A stretch of DNA of 64,000 bases from positions 496,001 to 560,000 of the forward strand of contig NZ_LT629732.1 of NCBI RefSeq assembly GCF_900104745.1. The letters run 5' to 3'. Numbering within the stretch: the stretch's first letter is position 1; every line of letters begins with the position of its first letter. The stretch comes from Actinopolymorpha singaporensis. Its GTDB lineage: Bacteria > Actinomycetota > Actinomycetes > Propionibacteriales > Actinopolymorphaceae. The position numbers and the translations under genes are program-made. The notes under the pieces were generated by a model, which was not told the origin of the DNA, did not search any database, and saw only the letters and a program-made list of their open reading frames with translations. Of the stretch, positions 35,138 to 44,644 are shown in pieces.

Positions 35138-35962
35138 CTACTGCGGCTTGACGTTGAGCAGGTCGCGCGCCTCGCCCGGCGACATGGGCGGCCGCTGGGC
35201 GAGCTCGGCGAGCCGGGCTGCCCGGGCGACCAGCTCGTCGTTGTGGCGTACCGGCCGGCCCCGGGCGAAGTTCAGCGTGTCCTCCATGCCGACGCGCAGG
35301 TGGCCGCCGCAGCTGAGCGCCGCCAGCGCGACCGGGAGCGTCGTCCGGCCGATGCCCGTCGCCGACCACGACGTCACCGCCTCCGGCAGCGCCTGGACCG
35401 CCGCCACCAGGGTGGCCGCGTCGCCGGGCATCCCGCCGGGAACACCCATCACCAGGTCGCAGTGCACCCGGCCGCCGTACGGCAGGCCGTAGGTGTCCAG
35501 CAGCCGGTGCAGCGCCGCGACGTGCCCGAGGTCGAACAGCTCGAACTCCGGCACGACCTCCCGCTCCTGGGTGAGTTCGTACAGCCTGGTGACGAACGGC
35601 CACGGATTGGCGAACACGTCGTCACCGAAGTTGACCGTGCCCATCGTGAGCGAGCACGAGTCGGGTTCGGCATCCAGCACCCGCAGCCGGTCCTCGAACG
35701 GGTCGGTCACCGCGCCACCGGTGGACAGCTGGACCACCAGGTCCGTCTCCGCGCGTACGGCAGCCACCGCCGCCCGCAGCCGGCCGACGTCGAGCGTGGG
35801 CCGGTGCTCGGCGTCCCGGATGTGCAGGTGGATCATCGCCGCCCCGGCGTCCTGGCAGCGCCGGGCGGTCTCGACCAGCTCCGGCAGCGTGGTCGGCAGG
35901 GTCGGACACGCCTCCTTCGTGGTCTCCGCCCCGGTCGGGGCGACCGTGATGAGGGTCGGCAT
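35138..35962 (-). CDS. Beta-keto acid cleavage enzyme (BKACE family)
   Basis: 274-residue zinc enzyme of the 3-keto-5-aminohexanoate cleavage family, which cleaves a beta-keto acid with acetyl-CoA. Zinc-site HxH appears in [12 protein letters not shown]; the conserved start [20 protein letters not shown] and [14 protein letters not shown] near the end are typical. ATG at 35962. Lysine-fermentation partners are absent, so another beta-keto acid is likely; many BKACE members are uncharacterised. The dtd gene diverges 37 bases away. Confidence 0.88.
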   Translation of the reverse strand: MPTLITVAPTGAETTKEACPTLPTTLPELVETARRCQDAGAAMIHLHIRDAEHRPTLDVGRLRAAVAAVRAETDLVVQLSTGGAVTDPFEDRLRVLDAEPDSCSLTMGTVNFGDDVFANPWPFVTRLYELTQEREVVPEFELFDLGHVAALHRLLDTYGLPYGGRVHCDLVMGVPGGMPGDAATLVAAVQALPEAVTSWSATGIGRTTLPVALAALSCGGHLRVGMEDTLNFARGRPVRHNDELVARAARLAELAQRPPMSPGEARDLLNVKPQ

Positions 35963-35998
35963 GCACCGCATCCTGGCAGAGCCGGAACAATGGGGGCC

Positions 35999-36424
35999 AT
36001 GCGTGCGGTCGTCCAGCGTGTCAGCGAGGCCCGGGTGGCCGTCGACGGCGAGACCGTGGGCGCGATCGACAAGCCGGGACTGCTGGTCCTGCTCGGCGCG
36101 ACCCACACCGACACCCCGGCGCTGGCGGAGAAGCTCGCCGGCAAGATCTGGGGGCTGCGGATCCTGCCCGAGGAGCGGTCCTGCTCCGAGATCGGTGCGC
36201 CGTTGCTGGTGGTCAGCCAGTTCACGCTGTACGCCGACACGCGCAAGGGCCGCCGGCCGTCGTGGTCGCAGGCCGCGCCCGGCGAGGTCGCCGAACCCCT
36301 GGTGGAGCACTTCTGCACGACGCTTCGCGGTCTGGGTGCGCACGTGGAGACCGGCCGGTTCGGCGCCCACATGGACGTCTCGCTGGTCAACGACGGGCCG
36401 GTCACGCTGGTCATGGAGGTGTGA
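35999..36424 (+). CDS. dtd: D-aminoacyl-tRNA deacylase
   Basis: Removes D-amino acids (and glycine) from mischarged tRNA. 141 residues. Diagnostic motifs [16 protein letters not shown] and the cross-subunit Gly-cisPro in [11 protein letters not shown] are both present. ATG at 35999; the frame extends upstream but without homology. The cysC-type gene starts 7 bases downstream and is probably cotranscribed. With AlaX at 30.6 kb this is the second tRNA-proofreading enzyme in the window. Confidence 0.95.
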   Translation: MRAVVQRVSEARVAVDGETVGAIDKPGLLVLLGATHTDTPALAEKLAGKIWGLRILPEERSCSEIGAPLLVVSQFTLYADTRKGRRPSWSQAAPGEVAEPLVEHFCTTLRGLGAHVETGRFGAHMDVSLVNDGPVTLVMEV

Positions 36425-36431
36425 GCAGTCG

Positions 36432-37724
36432 ATGAGCGAACCTGATCGCGCCGGAGCCGGTGCCGACGTGCCGCGGTGGGCGCCGTCGCCGCGGGAGTAC
36501 GACGACCTGGCGCTGGCCCTGGACGGCATCCTCGCCGAGGTCACCGTGGCCGTACCAGCGGACCTCGCCCCGGGCGGGGACGCCGGCGCCGCCGAGTTCA
36601 CCACCGCCGAGCTCACCGACCTGGAAGGGACCCCGGTGGCCCGGCTGGACGTCTCGGCGGCGGCGGAGACCGCACCGGGCTCCTGGACGCTGACCGGGAC
36701 CGTCACGCCGCTTCGCCCGCGCGAGGACGGCGTGTTCCGCCACCTGCACCGCACTCCGGCGCAGGTGCGTGACCTGCTCGGCCCGGACGGCAGGGTCGCT
36801 GCCGTCCTCCTCGACGCTCCGCTGGACCGGGCCGCGCTCGACCGGGTGGCCGACGCGGTCGCCGGGTACGACGCGACCGTGCTGCTTGCGCTGGTCGGCG
36901 CCGGCTCACCGCGCGGCGTCTCGGCGCACACGCTGGTCCGGGCCACCCTCGCCGCCGCCGAACTCCTGCCCGGGCAGCCGCTGGTGGTTCCCGTGCCGCT
37001 GGCGGCGCGCACCGACCCGGCGGCCGACCTCGCGCTCCGCGAGCTGGTGGCCAGGGCGTACGGCGATCCGGTCCGGCCGGCGGTCGATCCGGACAGGCGT
37101 GGCGACCGCGAGCGACACCCCGCGCCGATCGCCGCGGCTCTGGGGTCCGCATCCCGGTGCGCGCACCAGCGCGGACTGGTGGTGTTCTTCACCGGCCTGT
37201 CCGGCTCGGGCAAGTCGACGCTCGCCCGCCGCCTGCACGACCTGGTGCTGGAACGCGGCGACCGTACGGTCACCCAGCTCGACGGCGACGTCGTACGCCG
37301 GATGCTGTCCGCCGGGCTCGGGTTCTCCCGCGCGGACCGCGAGGCGAACATCGCCCGGATCGGGTTCGTGGCGGCCGAGGTGGCCCGGCACGGCGGGCTC
37401 GCCATCTGCGCACCGATCGCGCCGTACGCCGCGACCCGGGCGGAGGTACGCCGGATGGTGGAGGCCGCCGGTGGCACGTTCGTGCTGATCCACGTGGCGA
37501 CCCCGCTGGCCGAGTGCGAACGCCGGGACCGCAAGGGTCTCTACGCCAGGGCCCGGGCCGGCCTCATCCCGGAGTTCACCGGTATCTCCGACCCGTACGA
37601 GCCGCCGGACGACGCCGACCTGGCGATCGACACCAGTGACGTGACGGTGGACGACGCCGCGGCGAAGGTGCTCGGCCTGCTCGACGAACGCGGCCTGCTC
37701 AGCCCTCCTCCGCCGACGCCGTAG
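36432..37724 (+). CDS. cysC: Adenylyl-sulfate kinase with decayed sulfurylase-like N-terminus
   Basis: The C-terminal 180 residues are a complete APS kinase forming PAPS: Walker A GLSGSGKST (about residue 256), LDGDVVRRMLSAGLGFSRAD, APYAATRAEVRR and LYARARAGLIPEFTGI. The N-terminal 245 residues retain the outline of an ATP-sulfurylase (for example HTLVRATLAAAELLPGQP), but the QxRNP and GRDH catalytic motifs are not recognisable. So the kinase is likely active and the N-terminus probably structural or regulatory. No cysD, cysN or sat is in the window. Overlaps the convergent efflux gene by 26 bases. Confidence 0.85.
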   Translation: MSEPDRAGAGADVPRWAPSPREYDDLALALDGILAEVTVAVPADLAPGGDAGAAEFTTAELTDLEGTPVARLDVSAAAETAPGSWTLTGTVTPLRPREDGVFRHLHRTPAQVRDLLGPDGRVAAVLLDAPLDRAALDRVADAVAGYDATVLLALVGAGSPRGVSAHTLVRATLAAAELLPGQPLVVPVPLAARTDPAADLALRELVARAYGDPVRPAVDPDRRGDRERHPAPIAAALGSASRCAHQRGLVVFFTGLSGSGKSTLARRLHDLVLERGDRTVTQLDGDVVRRMLSAGLGFSRADREANIARIGFVAAEVARHGGLAICAPIAPYAATRAEVRRMVEAAGGTFVLIHVATPLAECERRDRKGLYARARAGLIPEFTGISDPYEPPDDADLAIDTSDVTVDDAAAKVLGLLDERGLLSPPPPTP

Positions 37725-39063
37725 CCGGGCGCGCCCGCCGCCCGGAGAGTTCCTCCGGCGACTCCGGCTCCGACGCCTCCTCGGACCGGTCCCTGGTGAG
37801 GACGACCCGGGCCAGGATCCCGAGCACCACGCACCCGGCGACGACCGTCGCCATCGGCAGGGCCGAGCGCACCTGGACCGCGGTGACCAGCGGTCCGGCC
37901 AGCGCGCCCACCACGAACTGCAGCGTGCCGATCAGCGCCGACGCCGTACCCGCCATCTCGGGGTGCTGGGCCAGGCCGAGCGCCATCGCGTTCGGGCCGA
38001 CCATGCCGAGGCTCGCCACCGCCACGAACAGCGGCAGCAGAACGCCCACCACCCCGCCGACCGACGTCGCGGCGGCGAGGACGAGCAGAATCGCGCCGGC
38101 CAGCGACGTGAACTGGCCGATCGCCAGCAGCCGGCGCGGGTCCACCCGGCGTACCAGCCTGCCGTTGGTCTGGGAGAACGCCATCAGCCCGAGGCCGTTC
38201 AGGCCGAACAGCACGCCGTAGAACTGCGGGCTGATCCCGAACACCTCCTGGTAGACGAACGGCGAGCCGGAGATGTAGGCGAACATCCCCGCGAAACCGA
38301 ACCCGCCGGCCAGGGCGTAGCCGAGGAAGGACCGGTCACGAACCAGGCGGAGGTAGCTGTGGGCCGCGTCCCGGGCCCCGCCGTGCCTTCGGCGCTCGAC
38401 CGGCAGGGTCTCCCGCAGCCCGAACAGCACGCCGACGAACAGCACCACCCCGAACGCCGTCAGCACCCCGAACAGCATCCGCCACGAGCCCAGCCGCAGG
38501 AGCTGGCCACCCACGACCGGCGCGAGGATCGGGGCCAGGCCGGTGACCAGCAACAGCAGCGAGAACAGCCGGGCGATCTCTCGGCCGGACACGAGGTCAC
38601 GCACGATCGCGCGGGCGATCACGATCCCCGCCGCGCCACCGAGCGCCTGCACCACCCGCCCGGCGACCAGCACCTCGACCGTCGGCGCGACGGCACACAC
38701 CACCGAGGCGACGGCGTACGTGCCGAGGCCCACCAGCAGCGGGCGTCGCCGGCCCACCGCGTCGGAGAGCGGGCCGACCACGGCCTGACCGCTCGCGAGT
38801 CCCACCAGCGCGGCGGTCAGCGTGAGCTGGAGCAGCGTCTGGCTGCTGTGCAGCTCGCGCGTCATGTGCGGCAGCGCCGGGAGGTAGAGGTCGATGGTCA
38901 TCGGCCCCAGGGCGGTGAGCCCGCCGAGCAGGACGATCAGCATCGGCGCGATCCGGCGCCGGGCCTGCCCCGGCGGCTGATCGGTCGGGTTCTCGACTGA
39001 CTGCTCGGGCGGCTGGTCGGCCGGCTGGTCGGGTGGCTGGGTCGAGGACTGTGCAGAGGACAT
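37699..39063 (-). CDS. Bcr/CflA-type multidrug efflux transporter
   Basis: 454-residue major-facilitator exporter with 12 predicted helices. A Pro/Gln-rich cytoplasmic N-terminus (residues 1-37, PDQPADQPPEQ repeats) precedes the first helix, then ALGPMTIDLYLPALP. Between helices 2 and 3 is the signature VGPLSDAVGRRRPLLVG; GRVVQALGGAAGIVIARAIV marks the DHA1/Bcr group. The C-terminal 40 residues are charged. The substrate is unknown (bicyclomycin or chloramphenicol-like drugs are typical). It ends inside the convergent cysC gene. Confidence 0.9.
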   Translation of the reverse strand: MSSAQSSTQPPDQPADQPPEQSVENPTDQPPGQARRRIAPMLIVLLGGLTALGPMTIDLYLPALPHMTRELHSSQTLLQLTLTAALVGLASGQAVVGPLSDAVGRRRPLLVGLGTYAVASVVCAVAPTVEVLVAGRVVQALGGAAGIVIARAIVRDLVSGREIARLFSLLLLVTGLAPILAPVVGGQLLRLGSWRMLFGVLTAFGVVLFVGVLFGLRETLPVERRRHGGARDAAHSYLRLVRDRSFLGYALAGGFGFAGMFAYISGSPFVYQEVFGISPQFYGVLFGLNGLGLMAFSQTNGRLVRRVDPRRLLAIGQFTSLAGAILLVLAAATSVGGVVGVLLPLFVAVASLGMVGPNAMALGLAQHPEMAGTASALIGTLQFVVGALAGPLVTAVQVRSALPMATVVAGCVVLGILARVVLTRDRSEEASEPESPEELSGRRARPATASAEEG

Positions 39064-39142
39064 TGTCAGCGCAGCACCCGCGGCAACGTCGTTCTTCCGA
39101 GTTCCGTAGCAAAGCTCAGTATGCGGACAGCGACAGTGGTGT

Positions 39143-40483
39143 TCACGCCTGGGCGAGCTTCGTCAGCAGCAGCGCCTCGGCCGCGCAGGCCCGGGCGAAG
39201 TCACCGAGGTGCAGGCTCTCGTCCACCCCGTGCGCCCGGCAGTGCGGGTCGGCGACGCCGGTGACCAGGATGGCGGCGTCGGGGAAGGTCTCGGCGAACT
39301 CCGCCACGAACGGGATCGAGCCGCCGATGCCGATGTCCACCGGCTCGTGGTTCCACACCTGCGCGAACGCCGACCTGGCCGCGTCGTAGGCCGGGCCGGA
39401 CGCCTGCGCGGCATAGGGCTGTCCCGCGTCGCCCGGCGTGACGTCGACCCGTACACCCCACGGCGCGTGCGTACGCAGATGCTCGGTCAGCGCCTTCATC
39501 GCCCGGGTCGCGTCGTCACCGGGCGCGAGCCGGACGCTCACCTTGGCCCGGGCGACCGGCACCAGGGTGTTGGACGCGTCGGCGACGCGGGGCGCGTCGA
39601 TGGCCAGCACGGACGCCGTCGGCCGGGCCCAGATGCGTTCGGCGACGGTGCCCTCACCGAGCAGGCGTACGCCGGGAAGCATCGCCGCCTCTGCCCGGAA
39701 CCTCTCCTCCGGGTAGTCCACGGCCGGCGCCGGTGCCGTGTCCAGGCCCTCGATGGCGACGTTCCCTTCCTCGTCGTGCAGGGTGGCCAGCAGCCGGCAC
39801 AGGGCGGTGAGCGCGTCCGGTGCGGCACCGCCGTAGATGCCGGAGTGCACACCGTGGTCGAGGGCGCGCACCTCGACCACGCAGTCGGCGAGGCCGCGCA
39901 GGGTGGTGGTGAGCGCGGGAACACCGACGTCGAAGTTGGCCGAGTCGGCGAGCACGATGACGTCGGCAGCGAGCCGGTCGTGGTACTTCGCGAGGAACGC
40001 CCCGAGCGCCGGCGAACCGATCTCCTCCTCGCCCTCGACGAACACCGTCACCCCGACCGGCGGCCGGCCACCGAACGCCCGTACGGCGGCCAGGTGCAAG
40101 GCGATGCCGGCCTTGTCGTCGGCGGCGCCGCGCCCGTAGAGGCGGCCGTCGCGTTCGGTGGGCTCGAACGGCGGGCTGGTCCACTGCGCCACATCCCCGG
40201 TGGGCTGCACGTCGTGGTGGGCGTACAGCAGGACGGTCGGCCGGCCGGCGGGCGCCGGGAAGTGCGCCACCACCGCGGGCTGGCCGCCCTCGACCTCGAG
40301 AACCTCCACGGCCTGCGCGCCCTCGGCACGGAAGAGTTCGGCGGTGAGTTCGGCGGTGCGGCGTACGTCGGCTCGGGCGGACAGGTCGGCACTCACGGAC
40401 GGGATCCGGATCAGCCGCTCCAGGTCGTCCCGGACTGCGGGGAGTATGGCTCGAACGGCCTCGAAAGGATCGATGTTGGTCAC
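39143..40483 (-). CDS. M20-family dipeptidase
   Basis: Predicted cytosolic zinc dipeptidase of 446 residues. Metal ligands are visible in LLYAHHDVQP (His), GRGAADDKAG (bridging Asp), VEGEEEIGS (Glu, general base and ligand) and the C-terminal HCRAHGVDESLHLG (His). The lid domain lies at about residues 190-310. GTG start at 40483 places the first helix at DPFEAVRAILP. Divergent from the TauE-type exporter. Such carnosinase-like proteins are common in actinobacteria and exact substrates are unknown. Confidence 0.9.
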   Translation of the reverse strand: MTNIDPFEAVRAILPAVRDDLERLIRIPSVSADLSARADVRRTAELTAELFRAEGAQAVEVLEVEGGQPAVVAHFPAPAGRPTVLLYAHHDVQPTGDVAQWTSPPFEPTERDGRLYGRGAADDKAGIALHLAAVRAFGGRPPVGVTVFVEGEEEIGSPALGAFLAKYHDRLAADVIVLADSANFDVGVPALTTTLRGLADCVVEVRALDHGVHSGIYGGAAPDALTALCRLLATLHDEEGNVAIEGLDTAPAPAVDYPEERFRAEAAMLPGVRLLGEGTVAERIWARPTASVLAIDAPRVADASNTLVPVARAKVSVRLAPGDDATRAMKALTEHLRTHAPWGVRVDVTPGDAGQPYAAQASGPAYDAARSAFAQVWNHEPVDIGIGGSIPFVAEFAETFPDAAILVTGVADPHCRAHGVDESLHLGDFARACAAEALLLTKLAQA

Positions 40484-40604
40484 GGTGCGCCAGCGTACGC
40501 CGCCACACCGACGCCCGTCGTCTTCCCATGTGGACGAAAGGTGCACACGCTCGTGCCGGCTCCCCTACGGTTGCCCTACCGGGTAGATAGGGAATATGTG
40601 AAAG

Positions 40605-41528
40605 GTGGGCGGGCGAGTGCGCAAGCTCGTTCTTCTCGCGATCGTCGGGCTGGCGGCCCAGCTCGTCGACGGCAGCCTGGGCATGGCCTACGGCGTCACG
40701 TCGACAACGCTCCTGCTGGCCACCGGAGTGGCGCCGGCGGCGGCATCGGCGACCGTGCACCTCGCCGAGATCGGCACGACGCTCGCTTCGGGTGCCTCGC
40801 ACTGGAGGTTCGGCAACGTCGACTGGAAGGTCGTCGGCCGGATCGCGATCCCGGGTGCGATCGGCTCCTTCGCCGGTGCGACCTTCCTCAGCTCGCTGTC
40901 CACCGACTCCGCCGCGCCGGTCATGTCCGGCATCCTGCTGGCGCTCGGCATCTACATCCTGATCCGGTTCACCGCCTGGGGCACTCCGCGCGGCCAGCTC
41001 GGCAAGCCGGTACGGGCGAGGTTCCTCGCCCCGCTCGGCATCTTCGCCGGCTTCGTCGACTCCACCGGTGGCGGCGGCTGGGGGCCGGTCGCCACTCCCG
41101 CCCTCCTCGCCAGCGGCCGGATGGAGCCACGCCGGGTGGTCGGCTCGGTCGACACCAGCGAGTTCGTGGTCTCCCTGGCCGCGAGTCTGGGCTTCCTCAT
41201 CGCGCTCGGCAGCGCAGGCATTCCGTTCGGCGCGGTCGCCGCACTGTTGGTCGGCGGCCTGATCGCGGCGCCGATCGCAGCCTGGCTGGTGCGGCACCTG
41301 CCCGGCCGCATTCTCGGCTCGCTGGTCGGCGGCGTCATCGTGCTGACCAACGTCCGTACCATCCTGAAGTCGGACCTGGTGGACGCGGCCGCCGGTACGC
41401 GCACCGTGGCCTACCTGATCATCGCGGGGGTGTGGGCGGGTGCCGTGCTGTGGTCGCTTCGGGCGTACCGAGCCGAGCGGGCCGAGCTCGACGCGGAAGC
41501 CGAGGAGTCAGCGCCGGTCGCGGCCTGA
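40605..41528 (+). CDS. TauE/SafE (TSUP) family membrane transporter
   Basis: 307-residue inner-membrane carrier of the 4-toluene sulfonate uptake permease family, often involved in sulfite or sulfoacetate export. Eight helices in two repeats; conserved starts are DGSLGMAYGVTSTTLLLATG in the first and DSTGGGGWGPVATPALL in the second. GTG at 40605 or 40617; the second has GGTGGGCGG at a fair distance. Promoter-like AT-rich sequence lies just upstream. The APS kinase 3 kb away hints at sulfur metabolism, but they are not in one operon. Substrate unknown. Confidence 0.87.
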   Translation: MGGRVRKLVLLAIVGLAAQLVDGSLGMAYGVTSTTLLLATGVAPAAASATVHLAEIGTTLASGASHWRFGNVDWKVVGRIAIPGAIGSFAGATFLSSLSTDSAAPVMSGILLALGIYILIRFTAWGTPRGQLGKPVRARFLAPLGIFAGFVDSTGGGGWGPVATPALLASGRMEPRRVVGSVDTSEFVVSLAASLGFLIALGSAGIPFGAVAALLVGGLIAAPIAAWLVRHLPGRILGSLVGGVIVLTNVRTILKSDLVDAAAGTRTVAYLIIAGVWAGAVLWSLRAYRAERAELDAEAEESAPVAA

Positions 41529-41543
41529 GGCATCCGGCACGGG

Positions 41544-43871
41544 TCACCCGGCGACGGCGAGCGCGAACGGCAGCACCTCCCCCGCTCCGGCGTGCCGGAG
41601 CTCCCGGGCCGCCACCGTCATCGTCCACCGCGAGTCCACCAGGTCGTCCACGAGCAGCACCGGCGGCGGCTCGCCGAGGTCGCGGGCCAGCGCAGCCAGT
41701 CCGTCGCGTACCTCCGTGCCGGTGTCGAGGCGCTCCCACACCCCGGCCAGCCGGAACGCGCTGTTGCCGCCGGGTTCGCCGATCGGCCCGCCGTGGACCG
41801 GCTCCATCGCGCCCAGCAGCGGCAGCCGGCCGATCCGGGCGAGTCCCTCCGCGACCGAACCGACCAGGCGTGGCCGCCCACGCGAACTCATCGCCACCAC
41901 CGCCGCCGGCCGCCGGTCCCAGGCCCAGGTGCGGAGTACGTCGACGCAGGCGCTCAGCACCGCCTCCGGTGCGGGTGCGTCCTCCGCGCCGGGTGCCAGC
42001 AGTGCCCGCAGCCGCTGCCCCCAGCCGAGGTCGGTGAGCCTCGCCACGGCGCGGCCGGTCTCCGCGCGCTCGGCCGCGGCGATCCGCCCGCGCACCGGGA
42101 CGCCGAGCCGGTCCATCCCGCTCGGCCACATCGCTCGCGGCTCGATCGGAACGCCCACCTGGGCCAGCCGGCCCGCGGCCGCCTCCTGGGCGGGAGCGGG
42201 CACGTCCGTGGGATACCACTCCCCGGCGCACCGGTCGCAACGCCCGCAGTCGGCGGCACTGGGGTCGTCCAGCGCACGCTGCAGGTAGGCCATCCGGCAA
42301 CCGTCGTGCTGCTCGAAGTCGAGCATCGCCCTGGCCTCGGCGTCCCGGACGCCGGCAACCCGGGAGTAACGCTCGGCGTCGTAGACCCACGGCCGGCCGG
42401 TCGCCTCCCACCCTCCGGACACCCGACGGACCGCACCCTCCACGTCGAGCACCTTCAACAGCAGCTCCAGCCGGGTGCGGCGGACGTCGACGACGACCTC
42501 CAGCGCGGCGGTGGACAGCGGTTTGCCGGCGTCGGCGAGTGCGGCGAGCACGGCGTCGGCCTGGTCCTGGCGCGGCATCGACGCGGTGGCGAAGTAACGC
42601 CAGATGTCGGTGTCCTCCACACCGGGGAGCAGCAGGACGTCGGCGCGCTCGGTGGCCCGCCCGGCCCGGCCGATCTGCTGGTAGTAGGCGATCGGCGACG
42701 ACGGCGCGCCGACGTGCACGATGAAGCCGAGGTCGGGCTTGTCGAACCCCATGCCGAGCGCGGAGGTCGCGACCAGGGCCTTGACCTCGTTGCTGCGCAG
42801 GGCCTCCTCGGCCGACCGGCGTTCGGCGTCGTCGGTGCGCCCGGTGTAGGCGAGCACGGCGTGGCCCGCCTCCCGCAGCAGCGCGGCGATGTCGTCGGCC
42901 GCCGCGACGGTGAGGGTGTAGATGATCCCGCTACCCGGCAGCTCGTCGAGGTGGGCGAGCAACCAGGCGAGCCGCTGCTGTGCGGTGGGCAGGCGGAGTA
43001 CGCCGAGCCGCAGGCTGTCCCGGGCCAGTGGGCCCCGCAGGGTGAGCACCTCGCCACCACCGAGTTGTTCGGCGACGTCGGCGACCACCCGGGCGTTGGC
43101 GGTCGCGGTGGTGCCGAGGACCGGGGTGTCGGCGGGCAGCCGGGCCAGCAGGTCACGGATGCGGCGGTAGTCGGGCCGGAAGTCGTGGCCCCAGTCGGAG
43201 ACGCAGTGGGCCTCGTCGACGACCAGCAGACCCGTGCGCTCGGCGAGCTCCGGCAACTGCTCGGCCCGGAAGCGCGGGTTGTTGAGCCGCTCCGGGCTGA
43301 CGAGCAGGACGTCGACCTCGTCCTCGCCCAGCGCCTTCACCACGTCGGCCCACTCGTCGGCGTTGGCGGAGTTGATCGTCACCGCGCGGATGCCTGCCCG
43401 CTCGGCCGCGGCCACCTGGTCGCGCATCAGCGCGAGCAGCGGCGACACGATGAGGGTGGGACCCGCGCCCTGGGCCCGCCGCAGCGCGGTGGCAACGAAA
43501 TAGACGGCCGACTTCCCCCAGCCGGTCCGCTGGACGACGAGTGCCCGGCGGCGCCGAGCGACCAGCGCCTCGATCGCCTCCCACTGGCCCTCGCGGAACG
43601 CGGCGTCGTCCCGGCCGACCAGCCGCCGCAGGTGGGCGTCGGCCTCCGCGCGCAGCCTGGCCGGGTCGGGAGTCCCGGCCGGTGCGGTCGGGGTGGGTGG
43701 GACGGACGGACGGGCCTTCGACGGCCGGACCTCGGCCTGGTCCCAGTCGTCGGGCGGAGGCGGCTCGCCCGGGTCCCAGTCGTCGGGCGGGGGCTCGCGC
43801 AGTGCCCAGTCGGGCGGCGGGTCACCCGCGCTCCGCGCGGCCGGCGGGTCGTTGGGCTGGTGGGCTGTCAC
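41544..43871 (-). CDS. RecQ-type helicase fused to a phosphoribosyltransferase-like domain
   Basis: 775-residue DNA helicase. Residues 1-75 are Pro/Asp-rich with a repeated DDWD unit. Residues 80-420 form the helicase core: QRTGWGKSAVYF (Walker A variant), VVDEAHCVSDWGHDFRPDY, VLGTTATANA and QQIGRAGRATERADV. A four-Cys zinc site ends CGRCDRC. The winged-helix zone is followed by about 150 residues carrying VLLVDDLVDSRWTM, a PRPP-binding-loop-like motif (residue 743), and so a phosphoribosyltransferase-like fold. Walker A has Trp where Gly-x-Gly is usual. The PRTase part probably senses nucleotides or is structural. Confidence 0.87.
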   Translation of the reverse strand: MTAHQPNDPPAARSAGDPPPDWALREPPPDDWDPGEPPPPDDWDQAEVRPSKARPSVPPTPTAPAGTPDPARLRAEADAHLRRLVGRDDAAFREGQWEAIEALVARRRRALVVQRTGWGKSAVYFVATALRRAQGAGPTLIVSPLLALMRDQVAAAERAGIRAVTINSANADEWADVVKALGEDEVDVLLVSPERLNNPRFRAEQLPELAERTGLLVVDEAHCVSDWGHDFRPDYRRIRDLLARLPADTPVLGTTATANARVVADVAEQLGGGEVLTLRGPLARDSLRLGVLRLPTAQQRLAWLLAHLDELPGSGIIYTLTVAAADDIAALLREAGHAVLAYTGRTDDAERRSAEEALRSNEVKALVATSALGMGFDKPDLGFIVHVGAPSSPIAYYQQIGRAGRATERADVLLLPGVEDTDIWRYFATASMPRQDQADAVLAALADAGKPLSTAALEVVVDVRRTRLELLLKVLDVEGAVRRVSGGWEATGRPWVYDAERYSRVAGVRDAEARAMLDFEQHDGCRMAYLQRALDDPSAADCGRCDRCAGEWYPTDVPAPAQEAAAGRLAQVGVPIEPRAMWPSGMDRLGVPVRGRIAAAERAETGRAVARLTDLGWGQRLRALLAPGAEDAPAPEAVLSACVDVLRTWAWDRRPAAVVAMSSRGRPRLVGSVAEGLARIGRLPLLGAMEPVHGGPIGEPGGNSAFRLAGVWERLDTGTEVRDGLAALARDLGEPPPVLLVDDLVDSRWTMTVAARELRHAGAGEVLPFALAVAG

Positions 43872-43997
43872 CTGGCCGACGCTAGTGGACCGCGCCGACA
43901 GCCGGTGTCGCGGCGACCGCGACGAAGCTCGGCCCCGAGTCCGGGACCCGAGTTCGGTCCTTGTCGGGTGCGTGTCCGGTCCTGAATCCGGGCATGA

Positions 43998-44034
43998 AGA
44001 AGCCCCCGCGTCGGGGGGTATCGCGAGGGCTTCT
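43998..44034 (-). terminator. Terminator after sterol-carrier-family gene
   Basis: A 13-bp stem with one mismatch (AGAAGCCCCCGCG against CGCGAGGGCTTCT) and a CTTCTTC tract on the minus strand downstream. It lies 140 bases past the stop of the gene at 44177-44590 and upstream of the recQ-type gene. The rest of 43872-44176 shows no gene. Confidence 0.7.
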
Positions 44035-44176
44035 CCAGATGGCTTCGGACCACCGGATATCGGACGATGCGGCTCCCCGCTCGGTTCCATCAAGTCGCAA
44101 ATTTCCACGACTTTTTCTCCCCAGCCGGCACGCACCGCATAACCCCAGGTCAGCGGGCTGAACGGCGGACCACTCG

Positions 44177-44590
44177 TCAGCTCGCTCCGCCGTCGGACCC
44201 CGCGGGATCACCCGCTGGGAGGAGCGGCAGGTAGGCGGACAGGTCGGTCCGCTCTCCGCTCGCGGCCAGCGTCCCCGACTCCCGTGCCGTCGCCCAGGTC
44301 GTCCGGCCGGCGGCGAGGAGCACCCAGGTCAGCGGGTCGGTCTCCACGACACCGGGCGGCGTGCCCCGGGTGTGCCGCGGGCCGGGGACACACTGGATCG
44401 CGGCGTACGGCGGGACGCGTACCTCCACCGAACGCCCCGGCGCCCGCGCCAGCAACAGCGCGAGGGAGTGGCGAACCAGCAGTCGCAGATCCTCCGCCGG
44501 GGGGCGTTCCTCCGCGTCGTGGGCTTGCAGGACGCGGGCGAGCGCGGCGGCCACGTCGGTCGGATCGGCGGGACGTAGTCGTGCGGGCAC
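44177..44590 (-). CDS. Sterol-carrier-family protein (SCP-like)
   Basis: 137-residue protein with a helical N-terminus and a C-terminal sheet with RSVEVRVPPYAAIQCVPGP and GTPPGVVETDPLTWVLLAAG, typical of a small actinobacterial SCP-2-like family. It may bind lipids or act as a non-catalytic carrier; no function is proven. In several actinobacteria it is found near purine-synthesis genes, as in this window (purL at 52.3 kb). GTG or ATG start at 44590; no strong ribosome-binding site was noted. Confidence 0.75.
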   Translation of the reverse strand: MPARLRPADPTDVAAALARVLQAHDAEERPPAEDLRLLVRHSLALLLARAPGRSVEVRVPPYAAIQCVPGPRHTRGTPPGVVETDPLTWVLLAAGRTTWATARESGTLAASGERTDLSAYLPLLPAGDPAGSDGGAS

Positions 44591-44644
44591 CGGGTGAGCT
44601 TAGGGCGTGGGGGGCGACCCCGCGAGGTCACCCGCACCACTGCG

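Noticed and set aside
35138-37534. A 798-residue minus-strand frame
   Set aside because: Only the 3' third (from 35962) is the BKACE enzyme; the rest is antisense to dtd and cysC.
39209-42037. A 942-residue plus-strand open frame
   Set aside because: It runs antisense through the M20 peptidase, across the TauE gene and into the recQ gene. Its translation is low-complexity and without domains; high GC keeps such shadow frames open.
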